Assembly: GCA_025360525.1 (NCBI GenBank)
Contig: JANYCA010000027.1
Span: 1-32,850 of the forward strand
Source of the DNA: Chitinophagaceae bacterium
GTDB taxonomy: Bacteria > Bacteroidota > Bacteroidia > Chitinophagales > Chitinophagaceae
DNA length: 32,850 nt
Direction of reading: 5' to 3'
Shown here: in pieces, positions 16,489-24,476 of the stretch
Layout of the letters: each line of letters opens with the position of its first letter
Numbering within the stretch: the first letter of the stretch is position 1
Notes under the pieces: model-generated
Database searches by the model: none
Told to the model about the DNA's origin: nothing
What the model saw: the letters and a program-made list of their open reading frames with translations, nothing else
Program-made: the position numbers and the translations under genes

Positions 16489-17988
16489 TTATTTTGAATA
16501 AAACTTCTGAATTTCATTTGAGACCACTTCGCCACTGATTAAACTAGGAGGCACACCCGGCCCCGGGACTGTTAACTGACCGGTATAAAAAAGATTTTTT
16601 ACTTTTTTGCTTCTTAATGCAGGTTTTAAAATAGCTGTCTGCATTAAGGTATTAGCAAGCCCATAGGCATTTCCTTTAAATGAATTGTAATCTTCAATAA
16701 AGTTGCTTACCGAGTACGACTTTTTAAAAATGATAGAATCACTTATAGAATCTCCAATTCTTTCTTCGAAGCGCATAACAATCATTTCAAAATATTTATC
16801 TCTTAATTGCTCGGTGTCACCAGCAAGTCCGGCAGCAATGGGTATTAAGAAAAAAAGATTTTCGCATCCGGCAGGAGCTGCAGTATCATCCGTTACCGAG
16901 GTTACACTTACATAAAATAATGGTTTGGCGGGCCATTGGGGATCAACATAAATTTCGTTGCCATGATCTGCAAAGCTTACATCAAAAAACAAACTGTGGT
17001 GCAGTACATTTTTAAGTTTTTTATTTAAACCAACATAGTACAATAAACAGCTCGGCGCCATCACTCTTTTATCCCAATAAGCTTCGGAATAACTTCTGTA
17101 TTCCGGTTTTAATAATTTACTTTCTACAAAGTGATAATCAGCCCCACCAACAGCTACATCAGCCGCAAAACTTACTGTATTTCCGGTGTTGTTTTTACTG
17201 CTTTCAATTGCTTCTACAGATTTTGCCAGACCTTGCTCAATGGTAATGGAAACAGCATTGTGATTAAAGTAAAACTGTACGCCCAGCTCTTTTGCAAGGC
17301 TGTACATGCCGGCTACTATCTGGTACATACCACCTTCGGGGTACCAGGTGCCCAGCTTAATATCTGCATAGTTCATCAGGCTATAAAGTGCCGGCGTATC
17401 TTTTGCCAGGGCACCTAAAAATAAAACAGGGAATTCTATCAGTTCCTGAAGTTGGGGATTTTTAAAATATTTGCCTACATGTTTTTTCATGGAGGTAAAA
17501 ACATCCAATTTGAAAACACCTTTAATTAAGTCAATGTCGACAAATTCAGTGAGCGATTGACCAGGTTTGTAAACAAGCTTGTTAATACCCACTTCATATT
17601 TGTAAGCCGCTTCCTGCATAAATGCATCCAAAGATTCACCGCTGCCTGGTTCAATTGAGTTAAATAAATTTTTGAGTGCAGGATAATCAGCCGGGATATC
17701 CGTAATCGAATCTGGCCAATACACTCTATAGGAAGGATCTAATCTTTTTAATTGGTAATAATCTGAAACTTTTTTATCGAAGCATCCAAAAAAACGTTCA
17801 AATACGTCAGGCATCCAATACCAGCTGGGGCCCATATCAAAAATAAAACCAGCCTCTTTGTGCTGACGTGCCCTGCCACCCGGTTGATCGTTTTTTTCTA
17901 ACACAGTTACCGACCACCCTGCCCTGGCTAAGAAACAAGCAGCAGACATTCCTGCAAATCCACTACCGATAATTACAACTTTTTTCAC
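16489..17988 (-). CDS. crtI: Phytoene desaturase CrtI
   Basis: It desaturates phytoene to lycopene. The protein is 499 aa with the FAD motif GSGFAGMSAACF (G8, G10, G13), EKNDQPGGRARQ and FDMGPSWYWMPDVFERFF, a Bacteroidota CrtI signature. The C-terminus reads YTGQLTVPGPGVPPSLISGE, the usual FAD-closing segment. The start codon is GTG at 17986-17988, leading directly into KKVVIIGSG. It follows the ECF sigma gene by 62 bp, so it may be read from the sigma promoter or from one that the sigma factor itself recognises in that gap. Confidence 0.95.
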   Translation of the reverse strand: MKKVVIIGSGFAGMSAACFLARAGWSVTVLEKNDQPGGRARQHKEAGFIFDMGPSWYWMPDVFERFFGCFDKKVSDYYQLKRLDPSYRVYWPDSITDIPADYPALKNLFNSIEPGSGESLDAFMQEAAYKYEVGINKLVYKPGQSLTEFVDIDLIKGVFKLDVFTSMKKHVGKYFKNPQLQELIEFPVLFLGALAKDTPALYSLMNYADIKLGTWYPEGGMYQIVAGMYSLAKELGVQFYFNHNAVSITIEQGLAKSVEAIESSKNNTGNTVSFAADVAVGGADYHFVESKLLKPEYRSYSEAYWDKRVMAPSCLLYYVGLNKKLKNVLHHSLFFDVSFADHGNEIYVDPQWPAKPLFYVSVTSVTDDTAAPAGCENLFFLIPIAAGLAGDTEQLRDKYFEMIVMRFEERIGDSISDSIIFKKSYSVSNFIEDYNSFKGNAYGLANTLMQTAILKPALRSKKVKNLFYTGQLTVPGPGVPPSLISGEVVSNEIQKFYSK

Positions 17989-18050
17989 CAGTTAATAAAG
18001 CAATTATTGAAGAATAAAAATAGTTCTAAAAAGTGTAACTGCTCAATCAA

Positions 18051-18551
18051 TTAATAACGGGAGAGATTTTCCTTTAACAATTTTCTGGCAAAGTGTATCC
18101 TGCTTTTGATCGTACCTAAAGGCTCTTGCAACATTTCAGCAATTTCATGGTATTTATAACCTTCAAAATACAACATAAAAGGATTGCGGAAAATATGAGG
18201 CAAGTTGTGAATGGCAGACTCGATATCCTTCAAAGTTAATGTTCCTTCTGCACCATTATCGGTAGTTACCTGATTATAATTAATTAAATAATCATTCGGT
18301 GTGCTGTCAAAAATAGTATTCTGCTTTGATTTGCGCCGGTAATTATTTATAAATATATTCCGCATGATGGTGTACAGCCAGGCCTTGATATTTGTACCAA
18401 CATTGTACTTGTCCTTGTTGGCAAGTGCCCTGTACATAGTTTCCTGCAATAAATCTTTTGCAACTTCATTATCCCTGGTAAGGGTAACAGCAAAGGGTTT
18501 TAAAAACTCTGTGTTGTTGAGCAACATTTGGTTAAAATCAAAGTTTGACAT
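18051..18551 (-). CDS. ECF-type RNA polymerase sigma factor, probable carotenoid regulator
   Basis: The protein is 166 aa with region 2 (DLLQETMYRALANKDKY, then KAWLYTIMRNIFINNYRRK) and region 4 (YKYHEIAEMLQEPLGTIKSR), and nothing between beyond a short linker. No anti-sigma gene is adjacent, unlike FecI or stress-type ECF systems. It lies between the CarH-like gene and crtI, the order expected if the light regulator controls the sigma factor and the sigma factor drives crt genes, as LitR/LitS does in Streptomyces. Its upstream region contains several TTGTTTA half-sites. The role in carotenoid control is inferred from position. Confidence 0.9.
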   Translation of the reverse strand: MSNFDFNQMLLNNTEFLKPFAVTLTRDNEVAKDLLQETMYRALANKDKYNVGTNIKAWLYTIMRNIFINNYRRKSKQNTIFDSTPNDYLINYNQVTTDNGAEGTLTLKDIESAIHNLPHIFRNPFMLYFEGYKYHEIAEMLQEPLGTIKSRIHFARKLLKENLSRY

Positions 18552-18643
18552 ACATTTTGTTTAATTTTTACTTTGTAAAGCTAAACAAACATTTTGATAC
18601 CAAAGCAACTTTTGTTTATTTTTTTTAAAAATTGTTTAAACAA
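18552..18643 (-). promoter_or_regulatory. Candidate CarH operators upstream of the sigma/crt unit
   Basis: A perfect 12-bp palindrome TTGTTTAAACAA lies at 18632-18643. Further TTTGTTTA half-sites are at 18555-18563 and 18610-18618, with the inverse TAAACAAA at 18582-18589. All fall within about 95 bp upstream of the sigma start codon. The same palindrome occurs before the lycopene cyclase. A weak -7-like TAGCTTTA is present on the minus strand. Binding by the MerR protein is an inference. Confidence 0.6.
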
Positions 18644-18669
18644 AATATTTACGACGTAAATGAGCACAA

Positions 18670-18693
18670 AAAAAGGGCTTTAAAGCCCCGATA
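18670..18693 (-). terminator. Rho-independent terminator of the CarH-like gene
   Basis: On the minus strand a GGGGCTTTAAAGCCC stem is followed by a run of eight T. The TAA stop codon of the regulator lies inside the stem. It separates the regulator from the sigma/crt unit downstream, so the two are independent transcripts. Confidence 0.7.
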
Positions 18694-19558
18694 CAAATTC
18701 CATCACATCTGAAAATGATCTTTTAAAATTTATTTGTGGTGGTATTTTTTTCTCATAAGTGTGAGTGAGCTGGCCCGATATAATTACCGGGGTGTTTACC
18801 AACTTTTTAGTGATGCTCGCTATAAATTTATCAAAATTAAATTTTTGACCAATAGAAGTGAGGTGACTGTACACGTAAGTTGGCTTCTTTAATTTAACGA
18901 CATATTCAACATCGTTGATAGGCACATTGGCACCCAGATATATTACAGAAACGCCCCTACTTTTTAATAAATAATACATAAACAGCATCCCCAACTCGTG
19001 ATATTCGCCTTCTGGCAAAAACAATAAAACGGTTTTGTTCACCTTTAAAGAAGTTACGACACCTTCTATTCCTACTATTAATTTTTGACGGATAATGTTG
19101 GTTACAAGATGCTCCTGTGCAGGGTTTATATGATTAGTGAGCCACAATACACCAATACGTTCCATGTATGGAAAAATAATCTGCGTAATTGTTCTTTCGA
19201 TGCCCCTGGCTGAAATATGTTTATCAAGTATATCCTCCAGTTTGTCCATATCAAGATCAATCATACTTTGAATCAATTCGTTCAAAATACGTTCCTGTTG
19301 AGCCTGGCTGTTGGTTAATGTAAGAAGCTTTTCTTTTACTTCTGCATCACCCATTTTATCGATGTGAGAAATTTTAAACCCGTATTTATTAAGCAATGCT
19401 ATGTTTAGCAATTTCTTTAATTCTTCGTTACTGTAATGCCTGATATTGGTATCTGACCTGCTGGGTTTTAAAAACTGGTAACGTTGTTCCCATATACGTA
19501 TAGTGTGAGCTTTAATGCCGGATAGGTTCTCCAGGTCTTTAATAGTAAATGAGTGCAT
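18680..19558 (-). CDS. carH: MerR-family regulator with B12-binding domain (CarH/LitR-type photoreceptor)
   Basis: The protein is 292 aa. An N-terminal MerR HTH (residues 3-72: TIKDLENLSG, HTIRIWEQRY, RHYSNEEL) is followed by a helical-bundle domain and a Rossmann-type cobalamin domain. The W-x9-EH motif of AdoB12 light sensors is exact: W139, E149, H150. ExHxxG follows as E185-Y-H187-E-L-G190, giving the lower cobalt ligand, then SVIYLGANVP. In CarH, AdoB12 stabilises a DNA-bound tetramer in the dark, and light breaks it. The residue after the Trp, His132 in Thermus CarH as I recall, is Leu140 here, so the light-state bis-His adduct may not form. It lies directly upstream of the ECF sigma and crt genes. 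Confidence 0.9.
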   Translation of the reverse strand: MHSFTIKDLENLSGIKAHTIRIWEQRYQFLKPSRSDTNIRHYSNEELKKLLNIALLNKYGFKISHIDKMGDAEVKEKLLTLTNSQAQQERILNELIQSMIDLDMDKLEDILDKHISARGIERTITQIIFPYMERIGVLWLTNHINPAQEHLVTNIIRQKLIVGIEGVVTSLKVNKTVLLFLPEGEYHELGMLFMYYLLKSRGVSVIYLGANVPINDVEYVVKLKKPTYVYSHLTSIGQKFNFDKFIASITKKLVNTPVIISGQLTHTYEKKIPPQINFKRSFSDVMEFVSGL

Positions 19559-19592
19559 TGGATAAAATGTTTGTTATATTACAAAGAAGCAG

Positions 19593-19620
19593 ACTGTTTT
19601 GTTTAAGTCTTAAAAAACAA
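19593..19620 (-). promoter_or_regulatory. Candidate autoregulatory operator of the CarH-like gene
   Basis: An imperfect inverted repeat with arms TTGTTT and AAACAA (19599-19620) lies 40-60 bp before the start codon. The 14-bp word TTAAACAAAACAGT (minus strand, 19593-19606) is exactly repeated at 25755-25768 upstream of the lycopene cyclase. A CTTTGTAAT segment follows in both promoters. Confidence 0.5.
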
Positions 19621-19687
19621 GATTGATCTAAAACATAAAATATAAACCACAAAGTTGTTTTAGTATCTTTTGATCTGTGTGCAGGAA

Positions 19688-19786
19688 TTAATGTGAAATA
19701 AGTTTGGCCGATTCAGCCAATTTTGCCGCCCATATTCCATTTTCGGTCTTGTATAAATAGGACGCCTCGCAGTACTTTACCGGCAT
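19688..19786 (-). CDS. Small hypothetical ORF coupled to asnB copy 2
   Basis: A 32-codon frame starts at an ATG overlapping the asnB stop (TAATG) and ends at a TAA (19688-19690). It reads MPVKYCEASYLYKTENG and then IWAAKLAESAKLISH. The composition is coding-like (Ala, Glu, Lys, aromatic residues) and the overlap is typical of translational coupling. I recognise no family. It could equally be a chance frame in the gap between asnB and the regulator gene. Confidence 0.3.
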   Translation of the reverse strand: MPVKYCEASYLYKTENGIWAAKLAESAKLISH

Positions 19787-21630
19787 TACCTGCTCAGGTA
19801 CACTTTTTTATACCAAACCTCCATGCTAAAAACTGTCCATAAAATCTTTGCTCTTTTTTCGGCAGAAATTTTAACAGTATTGTTCAACAGATCATTCATA
19901 AAATATTTGTCAATAAGCTGACGATGTAAGGCATTTTTATCGCTGATATAATCAAAAATAATTTCCTTTAATTCATTCTCTACCCAATTTTTAAGCGGTA
20001 TCTCAAACCCTCGTTTTGGTTGATTAATTAATTCCTTTGGCAGATATTTTTTGGCTAATTGTCTTAACAGGTATTTTGTAGTACTACCTTTTATTTTAAA
20101 GCTGTCGTTTAGGCCAGGTGCGTACTCCAGCAACTCTTTGCTAAGAAAAGGGCTTCGGCCTTCCAGCGAATTTGCCATACTGGCAATATCCATTTTTACC
20201 AATAAGTCGCTGAACAAAGTGGTATTAAAATCCATGTTCATTATTTTGCTAAGGCCACTTATATCAGCGTTAACAATAGCAGCAAAATCCTGCCGCATCA
20301 TTCCTAAATAATCTGAACCATGCCCGGTGATATAGTGTTCAAAATCTTCAAAAATATCAACACCTGCAGATAAATAAATATCCAACTGATTTTTAGATGC
20401 CAAAGAAGCCAATCGGTACAAATAGTTATACGCTGATTTTTTTTCCGATGAATGAGGTAATACATTCTTTACAAATGATGCGGCAGTTTTTATGAAACCA
20501 TTTGTCTTAAAAAAATCATACTGGGCAAAAGGTACATAGCGTCGGTATCCTCCAAACAACTCATCGGCACCATCACCGTTTAATATTACCGTAAGATGTT
20601 TTTTGGCTTCTTTACTAACATAGTAACTGGGTATGGCAGAGCTATCAAAAAATGGCTCCCCATAATTGCACAATATTTTTTCGATATCAAATTTCAGGTT
20701 ATCAAAAGAAATGGCAATTTCTGTATGCTGCGTTCCATATTGATCGGCAACCAACCTTGCCAGTGGGGCCTCATTGTACCCTCCTTCAAATGAAACAGTA
20801 AATGTTTTTATTTGTTGGTTGTATTTACTTGCTATAGCAGTTACAAGTCCGCTATCTATGCCACCGCTTAAAAAACTTCCCACTTCCAGGTCGGATGATT
20901 CTACTCTTCTTTTTACAGCCGTGTGCAACAGCTCATCTAATTTTTGCAGGCTATCCTGCAATTCATCTTTATTTTTCAATTGGTAAAAACTGTTGATATT
21001 CCACCAACGGGTTTCCCTTATATCCATTGTTGTGGCATCAATCATTAAATAGCTTCCTGCGTTTAACTCCAACACTTTTTTGTAAGGCGTTAATTGCTTG
21101 TAAAATGAACCAAGGCGCAAATAGTGAAAGAGGTTATCGTTCTCCATCTGCAATGGCAATAAACCTTTGAGGCAATTTAGTTCACTTGCAAAAACAATTT
21201 TTTCGTTATCCCTGTAATAATATAGTGGTTTTTTACCTGCCCGGTCTCTTGCAATAAAAAGTTTTTTTTCTACCCGATCGTAGAGCGCAAATGCAAACAT
21301 GCCATCCAGGTATTGCAACATATCTACACCAAATTTTCGGTATAGCAACAACAGGGTTTCGGTATCGGAACTGGTAACCCCCGTTATATTTAATTGCTGC
21401 CTTATTTGCTGGTGGTTATAAATTTCACCGTTAAAGATGATAGTATACCGATCATCGAGGTGCATCGGCTGTTTGCCACCGCCAATATCTAAAATGGAAA
21501 GACGGAGATGGTAAAAATCAATATTGTCTGTGCGGAAACCATTTTGCTCATCGGGGCCACGGTGCAGCAGGGACTTATTAATTTGCTGATAGGATAAGGT
21601 AAAATTAACTGCACCTGCAATGCCACACAT
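19786..21630 (-). CDS. asnB: Glutamine-hydrolysing asparagine synthase-like amidotransferase (copy 2)
   Basis: The protein is 614 aa. Cys2 of MCGIAGA is the glutaminase nucleophile; HRGPDE lies at residues 23-28 and the synthetase PP-loop SGGIDSG at residues 255-261. It differs from copy 1 throughout, including the PP-loop end (SG versus SS) and the C-terminus. It lies next to a polytopic membrane protein, a GT2 and glf, so amidation of a sugar or glycan component is plausible, while ordinary asparagine synthesis is possible. It is transcribed divergently from the membrane protein gene. Confidence 0.92.
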   Translation of the reverse strand: MCGIAGAVNFTLSYQQINKSLLHRGPDEQNGFRTDNIDFYHLRLSILDIGGGKQPMHLDDRYTIIFNGEIYNHQQIRQQLNITGVTSSDTETLLLLYRKFGVDMLQYLDGMFAFALYDRVEKKLFIARDRAGKKPLYYYRDNEKIVFASELNCLKGLLPLQMENDNLFHYLRLGSFYKQLTPYKKVLELNAGSYLMIDATTMDIRETRWWNINSFYQLKNKDELQDSLQKLDELLHTAVKRRVESSDLEVGSFLSGGIDSGLVTAIASKYNQQIKTFTVSFEGGYNEAPLARLVADQYGTQHTEIAISFDNLKFDIEKILCNYGEPFFDSSAIPSYYVSKEAKKHLTVILNGDGADELFGGYRRYVPFAQYDFFKTNGFIKTAASFVKNVLPHSSEKKSAYNYLYRLASLASKNQLDIYLSAGVDIFEDFEHYITGHGSDYLGMMRQDFAAIVNADISGLSKIMNMDFNTTLFSDLLVKMDIASMANSLEGRSPFLSKELLEYAPGLNDSFKIKGSTTKYLLRQLAKKYLPKELINQPKRGFEIPLKNWVENELKEIIFDYISDKNALHRQLIDKYFMNDLLNNTVKISAEKRAKILWTVFSMEVWYKKVYLSR

Positions 21631-21671
21631 AAAAACACTTTTGATGAAGGTGGCAAAATAACTCTATATTG

Positions 21672-21704
21672 TTGAAAAGCAATTGACATTTTAAGATAAA
21701 TTTG
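21672..21704 (+). promoter_or_regulatory. Candidate promoter for the membrane protein gene at 21753
   Basis: TAAATTTG at 21697-21704 matches the TAnnTTTG -7 consensus, 48 bp before the ATG. The best-placed -33 TTG (21672-21674) leaves a 22-bp spacer, longer than usual. Confidence 0.4.
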
Positions 21705-21752
21705 CCCGGCTGCTGTGATGATATTTTCTGCTAACCACATCTATAAAAAAAT

Positions 21753-23099
21753 ATGGGGCTTATTGACCTGATACTTTTCCCGTTGTATGTATTGTTTTTT
21801 AGCCTCGTTTTTTCTGTCAGGCGAAAACGCATGGAAGATCCGGTTTTAAAAAAATACCATCTGTATGGCTTTTGGATAAAAGTATTCAGCACCATTGCAT
21901 TTATTGTTTACAGCGTGTTGTTTAAAGGCGACTCCATGAGTCTGTACTATCCTGAAGGAATTAATATTGCCAAACTGATAATAAAAGATTTTTCCAATAT
22001 TAAATTGCTCTTTATACCAGGAAAAGAATTTGATGAAAACCTATTGGCAGATATTTTTAACAGGGGCTATTTTACCAGCGAAAGCAATTATCTGATTGTA
22101 AGGCTGGTAACCGTTTTCTCCTTCATCACTTTTGGTAGTTACAGTTGCATTACCCTTATTTTTTCAATGATTTCATTTAGTGGTGTATGGAGGTTGTATA
22201 AGTTCTTTTACGAGCAATACCCACACCTGCACAAAAAATTAGCCATCGCCATTATATACCTCCCCACCTTTGTATTCTGGAGTTCAGGAATTTTAAAAGA
22301 CCCCATTTGTACCGGCATGATGGGCTGGCTTAGTTATGGTTTATATAACCTGTTGATAAAAAAACAGGGGCTTATTAAAAACTCCCTTACAGTGATTGTA
22401 TCAGCAGTTATTTTGGGCACCATTAAATTATACATCCTTGTTTCGTATTTACCATTTTTATTATTGTTTATAGTATTGCAGTATGTATTAATGGCAAAAC
22501 ATTTTGTAACAAAGGCGTCAATTTTTGTGGGTATTTTAATTAGTAGCATTGTTGGTATCTACATATTGACTGATAAATTAAAGGAAGAGATGGGGGGGCT
22601 TGCTTTGGATAAATTAACAGAGTCGGTAAAAACTACACAAGATAATTTTGTCAATATATCAGACCAGGCAGAATCTTCATTTTCTCTGGGGGTAACTTTT
22701 GATGGATCTACTGGCAGCCTGGTAAAAATTGCTCCTGCTGCCATTACTGCAACCCTTTTTAGGCCATACTTATGGGAGTCTAAAAAAATATCAACTTTAT
22801 TGTCCTCAATGGAAAGTCTTGTGCTGATGTTGTTTACAATATATGTATTTTTTAAGGCAGGACCATTTCGTTTTGCAGGTGGAATTATTAAAGACCCCAT
22901 GATTCTGTTTTGCTTTTGTTTCTCTATTTTATTTGCACTTTTTGTAGGAGCTACAACACTCAACTTTGGAACATTGGTTCGCTACAAAGTACCTTGTATG
23001 CCTTTTTACATTATTGCATTAATATTAATTGCAGAGCGAATAAAACATAAAAAGACTGAACAAAAATCTGAAGTTATTAAGGATACTACACCCGAATAA
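21753..23099 (+). CDS. Polytopic membrane protein, possible polysaccharide polymerase or lipid-linked glycosyltransferase
   Basis: The protein is 448 aa with about 9-11 hydrophobic segments, a larger soluble stretch around residues 275-330 (LTESVKTTQDNFVNISDQAESSF is part of it), and a charged C-terminal tail. I recognise no named family. The late LNFGTLVRYKVPCMPFYIIAL segment resembles the end of large membrane proteins in Bacteroidota polysaccharide loci. The neighbours (asnB, GT2, glf) support a role in building or ligating a surface glycan at the inner membrane, such as a Wzy-like polymerase. That is context only; no catalytic residues can be named. Confidence 0.8.
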   Translation: MGLIDLILFPLYVLFFSLVFSVRRKRMEDPVLKKYHLYGFWIKVFSTIAFIVYSVLFKGDSMSLYYPEGINIAKLIIKDFSNIKLLFIPGKEFDENLLADIFNRGYFTSESNYLIVRLVTVFSFITFGSYSCITLIFSMISFSGVWRLYKFFYEQYPHLHKKLAIAIIYLPTFVFWSSGILKDPICTGMMGWLSYGLYNLLIKKQGLIKNSLTVIVSAVILGTIKLYILVSYLPFLLLFIVLQYVLMAKHFVTKASIFVGILISSIVGIYILTDKLKEEMGGLALDKLTESVKTTQDNFVNISDQAESSFSLGVTFDGSTGSLVKIAPAAITATLFRPYLWESKKISTLLSSMESLVLMLFTIYVFFKAGPFRFAGGIIKDPMILFCFCFSILFALFVGATTLNFGTLVRYKVPCMPFYIIALILIAERIKHKKTEQKSEVIKDTTPE

Positions 23100-23186
23100 T
23101 TTGGTACCAGATTAATATAAAATAGTTTTAGCACACAGCTTCCAAAAGACACTCAATTAACTTTTTAAAGTAGTTTATTTGTTTTA

Positions 23187-24182
23187 TTATCCGGTAACCC
23201 TATTGGCAGGTGAAAACGCAAAGTTTTCTCTTAAAGATGTCATCGAATTTTTAATGTAAGTAAAAAAGGTTGTTCTTATTTCAATTGGAGATGCTGCCGT
23301 GATTTTTGATAAAATTAGTTGTGGATTTGCAGTGAAATTATTGCTGAAGGCATCAATTGCCGGCCAAAAAATAAAACGTAGCTTTTTTGCTTTATCGGTT
23401 TTTTGATATACTAAAACAACTGCGGCCATTGCTATTAAAAAACAACAATAATGGATAATGGCTGCTGCGCTATTATTACACTTGGCCTTATAAATGTGAA
23501 AACGATTGCGAACATAAAAATACATCTTCCACATTGTTCCATAATCCCAATCTTTTTTATAATTAAATGCCGAAGCAGGATGGTAATGTATGCTATCAGC
23601 AATGGTGCAAACAGGGATTTTATTTTTTTTAGTAATACGATATAAATATTCTGATTCATCTCCCCATAAAAAGAATTGCTCTTTAGGAAACCCTACTCGT
23701 TCCACTATATTCCGGTGTATCATAGTACCATTAAAAGGATGACCTATACCCTCAATAATGTTTGTATCCACATCGTGGATAGTTGCATAATTCTTTGTTT
23801 TCCATACAAACGATTTTTTATCGTCTTTATTAATAACGGCACAGTTACGCAGGCAAAGCCAGCTTAATTCCGGTGCCAGTATTTTTTCCAGTGCATCTTC
23901 TTTTGGGTATCCATCATCATCCATACACCACATCCACGAAAAGCCATTTTTATACGCCCATCTAATGCCGGTTTCAAATCCACCTCCGGAGCCGGTATTA
24001 TTTTGAGTAATAAAATGAAGGCCTTTCTGGGCCTTTAACCATTGCTCTGTATTATCTGTACTGCCATTGTTAATTACAAGTATGGCGTCGGCCTGTTTTG
24101 TTTGTTTTTTTAATGCATTAATGCACGCTGTAAGAAGAGAAAGACGGTTGTAGGTTACTACAATCGTAATTATTTTTTCCAT
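23187..24182 (-). CDS. Glycosyltransferase family 2, candidate galactofuranosyltransferase
   Basis: This is a 331-aa GT-A enzyme. The N-terminus ITIVVTYNRLSLLTACINAL is typical of GT2. QNNTGSGGGFETG precedes the metal-binding acidic motif MDDDG (D88-D90), and WGDESEYLYR follows. This N-TGSGGG/DDDG arrangement resembles the GlfT/rhamnosyltransferase branch of GT2. UDP-galactopyranose mutase, which makes the UDP-galactofuranose donor, is the next gene on the same strand upstream, so galactofuranose transfer is a reasonable inference. A hydrophobic segment near residues 250-272 could anchor it to the membrane. The 294-bp gap between it and glf shows nothing recognisable. Confidence 0.85.
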   Translation of the reverse strand: MEKIITIVVTYNRLSLLTACINALKKQTKQADAILVINNGSTDNTEQWLKAQKGLHFITQNNTGSGGGFETGIRWAYKNGFSWMWCMDDDGYPKEDALEKILAPELSWLCLRNCAVINKDDKKSFVWKTKNYATIHDVDTNIIEGIGHPFNGTMIHRNIVERVGFPKEQFFLWGDESEYLYRITKKNKIPVCTIADSIHYHPASAFNYKKDWDYGTMWKMYFYVRNRFHIYKAKCNNSAAAIIHYCCFLIAMAAVVLVYQKTDKAKKLRFIFWPAIDAFSNNFTANPQLILSKITAASPIEIRTTFFTYIKNSMTSLRENFAFSPANRVTG

Positions 24183-24476
24183 AGGGATGGAGTTTAAGGT
24201 TAATTATGTACGGTTAAAATATTAACGCCATCAACTATATCTTATTGCCTGTAGATAATTTAATTTATACTTTCAAAATAAAAAAAACAACTTCAAAAAT
24301 ATTTTTTTTCAAAAAAGATTCAGAAAAATTACATCACCGGTAAATGAACTGGTATTAACATAAGAAAGTAAGTGGAAACGGATTGTTGCTTAGTCCCTAC
24401 AATACACTTTTACATCTCGTAAACGCAGGTATTACAGTAATTTTGACTACACTTAAATTACTAAATTTTTATAGAC

